A stretch of DNA of 64,000 nt from Tetracentron sinense. Its lineage: Eukaryota; Streptophyta; Magnoliopsida; Trochodendrales; Trochodendraceae. The DNA lies in assembly GCA_015143295.1 (NCBI GenBank), contig CM026556.1, positions 18,724,547 through 18,788,546 of the forward strand, in the 5' to 3' direction. The notes under the pieces were generated by a model. That model was not told the origin of the DNA, ran no database searches, and worked only from the letters and a program-made list of their open reading frames with translations. The position numbers and the translations under genes were made by a program. Of the stretch, positions 56,141 through 64,000 are shown piece after piece (the stretch's first letter is position 1; every line of letters starts with the position of its first letter).

Positions 56141-56465
56141 ATAAGTGTTTTCCTTGCCTTCTCATTAAGACATTATACATCATAACATTATGATTTTCAT
56201 TTTAATTATTTTTATTATAGTTTTCTCATAACTATAACTTCATAATTTAGAATCTTCATTTTCAGTTACATCTATTTCCATATTATACAACGTAATATAT
56301 GAATAACATGTAACGTACTAGTATCATCACTCTTTATCGTTAACATGCTACATAACGTCATCTTACGATTTGACCATAGTATTATTATACTTTCTTTTTC
56401 CAGAATTTCAATATATCCTTATCAAATCGTTCATAGTATCATTATACTAGTTTCTAGTATTTTTT

Positions 56466-56567
56466 ATACTATTTTCTAGCAATTAAACATAGTAAGATAA
56501 TACTATTTTCCAACAATTAAACATAGTAAGGTAATACTATTTTCTAACAATTAAACATAGTAAGGTA
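56466..56567. repeat. 34-bp tandem repeat (3 copies)
   Basis: atactattttctagcaatta + aacatagtaagata, three copies with one to three differences; related tactatttt words continue to about 56640. Confidence 0.85.
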
Positions 56568-57070
56568 ATACTATCATAGTATTATTATACTATTTTTACA
56601 ACATTTTAATATAGTAATATCATACTATTTATTTCCATAGATATAGTAGAATAATTATCATCTAATCATAACCTTCATTCTAAATTACTATTTAGAATGA
56701 TATCATAGAATATCACTTACATATTTCACCTTATAAAAATACTTGCTTTTACTAACCTTCATTCTAAAATGCTATTTAAAATGAGATCCTTGAATATAAC
56801 TTACACTTTTTACCGAAACCGAAGTAGGGCTTGGCACGATCCCTTTCTTCTTTCTTTCCTTTGTTTCTCTCTTCTTTTTCCTTCTTAATTTCTTTCTTTC
56901 TCTTTCTCTTTCTCACCAACTAGGATTAAGCATAAGAGATGGGCATGTTTCTTTATCCTTCCCACAAGCTTAACACCATGGTCTGTACACTAAGAATGGC
57001 CGTGTGGTCTACTAGTCTCTGCCAAAGTTGACACAATGGGATGAGCACCTAGTGGGCGTGTGGGGGTCTC

Positions 57071-57078
57071 CTTATATA
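57071..57078 (-). promoter_or_regulatory. TATA box of LTR J
   Basis: Minus strand TATATAAG in gcctatataaggagac. It lies between the hairpin array (downstream) and the palindromes at 57781-58080 (upstream). Confidence 0.55.
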
Positions 57079-57780
57079 GGCAAGGGTCTTGCCTCACTCT
57101 TAACTCAAGAATCATCCTCTTAATTAACCTTAGTTCATGAACCAAAGTGTTCATGAACCCATTAATTTCGGTTACCATCACTTAGCCCCTTTGTACTTTG
57201 TTCAATGAATCCAAGGTACAAGCACTAACCATAGTTACTTTTCTTAACCCATGGTTACCTAATTCTTTTAACTATAGTTCATGTACCTATTTAATTTGGA
57301 TTCATATATCATTATTTATCTTAACTAGATACATGTATATTTCTTTATGTATATTAATATAGTTCATGGTTAACTTAACTAAGCTAGTTAATTAACCCAT
57401 GATAAGCATGGTTGGGCGTGTACATCTCCCCATCCTAAGAATGTGTCTCAATTTAATTAAAATCCAGAATTTAGATTCATTCTTTGGATTTCCATACATG
57501 CATAACCATTAATATGGTTCATGTTCTTACACTTAACTACACCAAGAGTTAACTTCTTGGTTAAGTTAACTTTTAATCTTAACCAAAAGTGGACGTGTAC
57601 ATTGTTCATAGCTTAAGGGTTAATGTCCTAACCACTAGGTTCATAGATTTATACCGCATGGTTAACTTTACTTGACTTGGGTTCACATCCTAGGGTCACT
57701 AAAGTGGGCGTGCAATATTCATGGTATGGGATGGTTCATCCTTCCTTTATCATCTTAACCCCATGCATATCTTAATGGAG

Positions 57781-58080
57781 ATGCCATATGGCATTTGCCA
57801 CCCATACTCAAATCTTGGCCGTCCATACTTTGGATGGTGGAGATCATTCCACTTGTCAACATGATATTCTTTTAATCAATTATTGACTTTATGATTAACT
57901 TATCATAGTTAATTGACTAACCATAGTTAATCTTGGACGTCCCTTTTTGTGGTGTTGACATGTGGCACTTGCCACATGTCCTTATCTTAGCTCATGATTA
58001 TCATCACATTAAATTCACCATAGATTCCCCCTTAATCTCTTGATCAACTCCTCTAGGATATTGCCACATGGCACTTGCTA
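57781..58080. repeat. U3 palindromes of LTR J, TGCCA/TGGCA type
   Basis: Perfect 14-bp palindrome ATGCCATATGGCAT at 57781-57794; a 24-bp near-palindrome at 57957-57980 with arms GACATGTGGCA and TGCCACATGTC; and ttgccacatggcacttg at 58061-58077. Each is followed or spanned by cttgccac/atttgccac. Confidence 0.7.
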
Positions 58081-58924
58081 CATAGCATGATCTCAGTCAT
58101 TGTCTTCTCTTTATTATATACATGTATTAATTTGAGTTTAATACATAGTATATACCCTTATACTATAAGCAATATAAATTATATGCTTAAATGGTAATAA
58201 GGATTATGTAACGCCCCGAAATACCCCCTAGGAGTTTAGGGATATTTTAGGAGTCACACTGCGTACCTATCAAACTATCCTGTAATGCACAAGATAAAAT
58301 ACAATACTAACAACGATAATCAGAGCGCGGAAGCTATCATATATGCGGAAGTGTAAACAAAATTTTCTTTTTCTTTATAATGATCCAAAATGTAGTATTC
58401 CAAGTTGACATAAATACAAAACACGTCTAAGTCTAAGGTGGACAGGCCCACCTATCAAAATATCAAAATACATAAGACCCTCTCATACTCTCCCCTCAAC
58501 AGTAGTCGAGGTATGGCCACGCATCGAGGTCTCGGTCCGCCTGAGACTGTAATGGAATAGCCGGCTCTCTCTCCTCTATATACTCTTCCTCGACCCAAGG
58601 CTCCGGGTCGAGGGCTCCCTCAGTACCTGCCGACATGAAAGTACGGCTGAGCATGGAATACTCAGCGAGTACAAGCTACTAGCAGACCATAACAATAATA
58701 AAACACACAATAGTAATATCATACAAGCAGTAATAGAAACATTACAAAGAAACAGTATAGGGCATAACACAATACAAGCATCTTGACGTGCGTACATGAA
58801 TGCGAAAACACCGATAAAACTCATGCTTGAAAACCCATGTCATGTCCCGGTATGCCTCGTAGAAATCATGTATGCGTGCATGCATGAATGCATGATCATC
58901 ATCTTGTAAACCTCCATCTTGTAA

Positions 58925-59213
58925 CTTGTGAGCCAGAGGCTAGCACCCGAATGTCCCTGGGCTGCCAACCTCCTTGATATGCAATGCACTTGTTTTCTTG
59001 TGAGCCAGAGGTTAGTACCCGAATGTCCCTGGGCTACCAACCTCCTTGACAATAGGTGATTTTTATTACTTGTTTAGTTTTCTTGTGAGCCAGAGGCTAG
59101 TACCCGAATGTCCCTGGGCTACCAACCTCCTTGACAATAGGTGTTTTAAGGGTTATCTTGTGAGCCAGAGGTTAGTACCTGAATCCTCCCTGGGCTACCA
59201 ACCTCCTTGACAT
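58925..59213 (-). repeat. Hairpin-unit array of LTR E (4 units)
   Basis: cttgtgagccagagg(c/t)tag(c/t)acccgaatgtccctgggct(a/g)ccaacctcc repeated four times with spacers atgcaatgcacttgtttt, caataggtgatttttatt and caataggtgttttaaggg. Confidence 0.85.
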
Positions 59214-60197
59214 GCAATATTTTCTTGTTGTTTATTATATGCACATGCTCTTGAAATCTCGGTTCATGCTATCATGCGTGCTCGTGTACGTGTCCATGGT
59301 GACAATCATGATAATGGGAATAACCAAAATATGACATTACAATTCAATTCATGATATGAACATGGGTAACATAAGTAGTTTGCATAACATTTGATCAATT
59401 TATCATTTATAAGTACGCATGCATAAGACCCATTTCTATATTCTTCATTGAGATCATTTATTCATAGTTTAGGTATTTTGTCAAACACTTTCATACATTA
59501 TTCCTTAGTAGTTTATTTCCTTCTTTTAAATGCATATTTTCCATTCAATCACACAATGGTAGGTTTGTTATTTGTACTATGCCCATCCTCCATTTTCCAA
59601 TCCACAACCCACACATCATACATCACATTCGGCATCCAATCGCCACATCCAATCTCCCATCCACACATTCATTCCATTTCCCTTATCTTGTTTATATTTG
59701 TTGAGTTAATACAATGCATAGGGAAGGAAAAGCATAATATATATAATCACCATTTACACTAGAAAACCTAGGTTATTGCTAGGGAAAGTTAGTAGGGTGT
59801 ACTAACCTTGAATCAAGGCTTGATCCTTAGTAGAAACCTTGATTGAAGCTCCAACTTGCAAGAAGAAAGATCCTTGCTTGAAGAAGGCTTAGTGTGGGGA
59901 AAACAACCTTGAAGTTGCCGTGGAAAACGCTGCCCTACCTTGGAGAAGGAGTCCCACACGAGCTTGAGGTTGGATTTTCGAAATCCAAGCTTTTAGGGAT
60001 GCTCTTGGGTGCTTAAACCATTGATCTTACTCTCAAATGGAAAGGGGGCTTTGGAACCCTAGTTTCTTCTCCCTCTCTCTCAAATATCCCTAAGTGTTGT
60101 AAGTGAGGCCTCAAAGGGTCGAGCAAACCCTTATGGGTAAGGGTTTAACACCCAAAAGATGAAAACGCCCTTACTGAAATTTCTGCAAAAACGCGAA

Positions 60198-60386
60198 GAC
60201 CGAGCGATCGGTGGTTATGACCGATCGATCGGTTGCCTACCGAGCGATCGGTGTTCTTGACCGAGCGACCGGTCAAAAACATGCTCTCTGGAAAATTTCC
60301 CCATACAAAAATTTTTGACCGTGCGATAGCTACCGATCGATCGGTTATGGACCGATCGATCGCTGACTGGACCGAGCGATCGGTTC
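60198..60386. repeat. U3 palindrome cluster of LTR E
   Basis: Nearly identical to 3366-3552: accgagcgatcggt, accgatcgatcggt, accgagcgaccggt, a gap with gtgcgatagct, then accgatcgatcggt and accgatcgatcgct. Confidence 0.85.
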
Positions 60387-60596
60387 TCTGTATGTCTGGA
60401 CTGTTTTGACCATATCTTTTGACTTGCTCGTCGGATTTCGACGATTCAACTTGCGTTGGGTTCGTCTTTCGAAAACGCACATTTCTGACATTTCGGAATT
60501 TCCGATTTCTCTCTTATTTATTAATTAGACTATGAGGAAGGCCAATTAGCTACGAAAACGGTATTTATTAAGTATAGAAAAATCCGGGGTGCTACA

Positions 60597-60612
60597 TTCT
60601 CCCCCCCTTACA
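60597..60612 (-). other. Polypurine tract of element E
   Basis: Plus strand ttctcccccccttac beside the LTR edge; on the minus strand gtaagggggggagaa leads into TGTAGCACCCC. Confidence 0.85.
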
Positions 60613-60687
60613 AAATTTCGTCCCCGAAATTTGGACGATACACACATGCACAAAATCAAAACAACATTACAAGCCATTTGCACAAGT

Positions 60688-63600
60688 CTATTCAAACAAC
60701 TCGGGATACTTTGCTTTGACTTCGGCTTCACGCTCCCACGTGGCTTCTTCTCGTGCATGATGTTGCCATTGCACGAGGACTAGCGGAATAGTCTTGTTGC
60801 GAAGCACTTGATCTCTCCTATCCAAAATATGAACCGGCTTCTCAACTAAAGTGAGGTCTTCTCGAATCTCAACCGGATCAAGCTCGATGACGTGAGAAGG
60901 ATCTGGGATGTACTTCCGAAGCATGGAGATATGAAACACATCGTGGACCGCCGCCATGTGAGCGGGCAAAGCAACACGGTAAGCAACTTCACCGACTCGA
61001 GTAATGATCTCGAACGGACCCACATATCTCGGGCTAAGCTTGCCTCTCTTCCCGAATCGCATAACACCCTTGGTCGGTGAAATCCTTACAAACACAAAAT
61101 CACCGACTCGGAATTCAAGATCCCTCCTTCGGTTGTCGGCATAGCTTTTCTGTTTATCTTGTGCAGTCTTTAACCTCTCCCGGATAAGCTTGACCCTATC
61201 CGCGGTTTGTTCAATTAACTCGGGGCCCAAAATCTTTCTTTCTCCCACTTCATCCCAATACAACGGGGATCTACAACTCCTTCCGTACAAAGCCTCGAAA
61301 GGCGCCATTTGTATGCTTTCTTGATAACTATTGTTGTAAGCGAATTCCACCAAAGGTAGGTGATCTTCCCAACTTCCCTTGAAGTCTAGCATACATGCTC
61401 GAAGCATATCTTCAACAACCTGATTCACCCTCTCGGTTTGCCCGTCGGTCTGTGGGTAGAAAGCTGTGCTAAAGTCTAACCGGGAGCCCATTGCACCTTG
61501 AAAACTTTTCCAAAACCTGGATGTGAATCTTGGGTCTCTATCCGACACAATACTCACTGGCACCCCGTGTAATCGGACTATTTCCTTGATGTATAGCTCC
61601 GCTAACTGATTGGAGTTGAATGTAGTCCGGTACGGTAAGAAATGAGCGGACTTCGTGAGTCTATCAACGACTACCCATATAGCATCGGTCTTCCTAACCG
61701 TCTTCGGCAACCCCACGATGAAGTCCATAGAGATATGTTCCTATTTCCACTCGGGAATAGGGAGAGACTGCAAAAGACCCGCCGGTCTCAAATGCTCTGC
61801 TTTCACCTGTTGGCACACCAAACACCGTGCCACATACTCCGCAACCTCCCTCTTCATGTTTCGCCACCAAAAGTGACTCTTGAGGTTCCGATACATCTTT
61901 GTCCCCCCGGGATGCACTGTATACTTAGACCGGTGAGCTTCGTCCATAATCTCTCTCCGAAGGTCTGCATTGGCTGGGACACAAAGCCTTCCCTTGAATG
62001 TAATAGCACCTCGGCTAGTGAGAGAGAAGTCCGTACTACCCTTGGCCACTTCCTTATCCCGGAAAGCCAACAAGTCAGTGTCTGTGGCTTGATACTCCTG
62101 GATCAAGTCTATAAGGTACGGCCGAACTGTAACATTCGCCAAAACCGGACTGCGGACAGAATCGTTCACACTTATGTCTAGATTTGCCAAATCGTCTAAC
62201 AGTCTCCATTCCCGCACCAACATGTGAGCCAACAACCCCGATGGTTTCCTACTCAGAGCGTCTGCCACCACATTTGCTTTTCCTGGGTGATATTGGATAG
62301 TGCACTCGTAGTCCTTTAAGAACTCAATCCAACGCCGTTGTCGTAAGTTTAGCTCTTTTTGGGAAAAGAGATACTTGAGGCTCTTGTGGTCCCATAGAAC
62401 TCCACCCCGTACAGATAATGTCGCCAATTTTTTAGTGCAAACACGACCGCCGCAAGCTCCAAGTCGTGAGTGGGGTAGTTCTTTTCATGCTCTTTCAACT
62501 GCCTTGATGCATAGGCAATGACCTTCTTGTGTTGCATTAGGACACACCCGAGTCCAACATGCGAGGCATCACTGTACACCTCATACCCAAAAGGTCCAGA
62601 TGGCACAGCAAGGACAGGGGCTGTGGTGAGGCGTTTCTTCAACTCTTGGAAACTTACTTCACATCGGTCACTCCAACTGAACTTTGCACTTTTTCTTGTC
62701 AAGTAGGTGAGAGGTGCAGCCAAACTGGAGAATCCCTCCACAAATCTCCGGTAGTAGCTTGCCAATCCGAGGAAACTACGTATCTCCGTGACGCTCTTGG
62801 GCCTCTCCCAACTCATGACTGCCTCAACCTTGGCTGGATCTACAGAAATGCCCTCGGCCGACACCACGTGTCCAAGAAATGCGACCTTCTCTAACCAGAA
62901 CTCGCACTTACTCAATTTGGCATATAGCCTATGCTCTCTCAACATCTCCAGAGCAAGGCGGAGGTCTCGTGCGTGATCTTCCCGTGTCTGGGAATACACC
63001 AAAATGTCATCAATGAATACAATCACGCATCGATCCAAGTAAGATCGGAACACCCGGTTCATCAAATCCATGAATGCCGCCGGTGCATTCGTCAGCCCAA
63101 AAGGCATGACAAGGAACTCGTAATGCCCATACCGAGTCCTGAAAGCCGTCTTCGGAACATCTTCCGCCTTGATCCTTAATTGATGATACCCCGATCTAAG
63201 ATCAATTTTGGAGAAGAATCTCGCTCCCTTCAGTTGGTCAAACAAGTCGTCTATCCTTGGCAAGGGATAACGATTCTTGATAGTTACCTTGTTCAACTGA
63301 CGGTAGTCTATACACATCCTCATAGACCCGTCCTTCTTCTTCACAAAGAGAACCGGAGCTCCCCACGGTGAGACACTTGGTTGGATGAAACCAAGTTGTT
63401 GTAACTCCTCAATCTGTTTCTTCAATTCTTCCAGCTCTATAGGGGCCATTCTATACGGTGCCCTTGAAATTGGAGCGGTGCCCGGAGTAAGCTCTATAGC
63501 GAACTCAATCTCCCGATTCGGAGGTAACCCGGGAAGTTCCTCCGGAAACACGTCCAAGAACTCACTCACGACCGGAATGGCCGAGGAGTTTTGTGCTTCT

Positions 63601-64000
63601 GGGTTTGCTATATTCAAGGCGGCGAGGCGAGCAATGTCCCTCTCTCTTAATCCTCAGAAGTGAAAAGGCTTACCCCCTTTCGGCTTGAAATTCACCATCT
63701 TCTCAAACAACGCAACATGCCCGTGATGGTTTGACAATCAATCCATCCCTAAGATGACATCAAAATCCAAGTCTTGAAAATCTAGGACAATGAGATCGGC
63801 TAACAGTTCATTCTCCCCCACTTGAACCACACTATCCCTGAATATCTTGTCCGTATCAACTGACTTGCCGAGTGGAGTTGCAATGGTCAACTCCCGCTCC
63901 AACGGAGTGGCCTCAGTCGAAAAGCCCTTTGCAAAACTTGGGGAGACAAAAGAGTGAGTAGATCCTGTGTCTATCAACACTCGAGCGAGACACTCGTTCA
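60688..64000 (-). pseudogene. Element E pol polyprotein, few lesions
   Basis: Leftwards: protease LIDTGSTHSFVSPSF (63980-63738, ending in a TGG to TGA stop after MD); a CGA to TGA stop near 63658; RT in a 422-residue open frame 63617-62349 ([31 protein letters not shown]; active site FIDD, about 63015) into RNase H ([12 protein letters not shown]). A 7-base deletion near 62395 removes the codons before DHKSLKYLF; the frame continues at 62427-61741 with the integrase zinc region ([11 protein letters not shown] ... CLVCQQVK). TGG to TAG at about 61743, then 346 open residues (61728-60688): core (VDRLTKSAHFLPYRT, SDRDPRF, FYPQTDGQTERVN), GPFEIITRVGEVAYR and a chromodomain-like tail (HILDRRDQVLRNKTIPLVLVQW). 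Four lesions in 3.3 kb, three of them C-to-T or G-to-A transitions. Tekay/Del type by domain order and tail. Gag lies outside the window. Confidence 0.9.

Larger units (their letters stand above)
55121..58206 (-). mobile_element. Long LTR J of a different family, truncated
   Basis: Starts TGTCATGACTCG next to broken copia text; its other end is beyond element E. It copies the layout of the minus-oriented chromovirus LTRs: near 55435 'gacataaaaggtcagtgagatatgaag' parallels 'gacataaaagtacggctgagcatggaatact', then a hairpin array (55590-56140), a 34-bp repeat, a TATA box (57071-57078) and palindromes further into U3. No coding sequence. Short frames in the repeats were ignored. Confidence 0.7.
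58207..60596 (-). mobile_element. 3' LTR of element E
   Basis: 2390 bp, the same subfamily as the solo LTR at 34238-36751. Hairpin units at about 58925, 58994, 59080 and 59156; palindrome cluster 60198-60386 with two perfect ACCGATCGATCGGT copies. Confidence 0.92.
58207..64000 (-). mobile_element. Chromovirus E, youngest, runs off the window
   Basis: 3' LTR 58207-60596 (TGTAACGCCCC ... GTGCTACA), polypurine tract at about 60597-60612 (minus strand gtaagggggggagaa), then pol read leftwards from beyond 64000. The 5 bp before the LTR are GATTA (58202-58206); the matching copy would be outside the window. Long open segments and few lesions make it the most recent chromovirus here. It interrupts LTR J. 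Confidence 0.92.

Overview
The window is a transposon-dominated piece of a large eudicot plant genome. The evidence is plant-type long-LTR chromoviruses (Ty3/gypsy, Tekay/Del-like), a plant Ty1/copia element, an L1-type LINE with a C-terminal RNase H, and one spliced host gene of the plant PP2C family. The species cannot be read from the sequence. Roughly 90% of the window is retrotransposon; the only host-like island is about 37.36-43.52 kb.

Layout. (1) 1-1280: end of a minus-oriented chromovirus LTR carrying a 26-bp satellite. 1281-1436: a gag scrap. (2) 1437-11517: decayed plus-strand chromovirus F, whose 5' region holds a solo LTR (1508-3760, TSD TATGA) and whose 3' LTR is 8234-11517. (3) 11518-37356: old minus-strand chromovirus A, truncated at its 3' end. 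Its pol is split by solo LTR B (12809-28886). B is split by copia element C (13041-26864, TSD GACAT). C's left LTR holds another solo-LTR-like insert G (13917-15268, TSD GATTC), and its right LTR holds a 5'-truncated LINE D (23783-26244). A's 5' LTR (32249-37356) is itself split by a solo LTR (34238-36751, TSD CATCG). (4) 37357-43517: host island with small repeats, a tRNA-Ala relic, an isolated LTR with primer site, the PP2C gene (40032-41964, minus strand, five exons) and a foldback MITE-like repeat. (5) 43518-55120: fragment of a second copia-family LTR, split by full-length chromovirus H (45110-55077, TSD ATGGA, both LTRs, primer site and polypurine tract). (6) 55121-58206: a third type of long LTR (J), cut by (7) 58207-64000: the youngest-looking chromovirus E, minus strand, running off the window with nearly open pol frames.

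The coding parts are conventional gag-protease-RT-RNase H-integrase(-chromodomain) polyproteins, all broken by stops or frameshifts. The unusual content is in the LTRs. Each long chromovirus-type LTR has two rapidly changing modules at the same relative places. One is a cluster of 14-16 bp perfect palindromes in U3, upstream of the TATA box, with a different palindrome in different lineages. The other is a tandem array of hairpin units downstream of the TATA box, in the part expected to be transcribed. In the array at 10.36-10.79 kb seven units keep the same hairpin while the stem bases change in compensating pairs. Wobble pairs in this and other arrays are compatible only with the sense RNA, which points to selection on RNA structure. 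This is my best candidate for an undescribed system.

The only gene likely to be active for the host is the PP2C phosphatase. All coordinates come from reading the sequence by eye; no alignments or searches were run.
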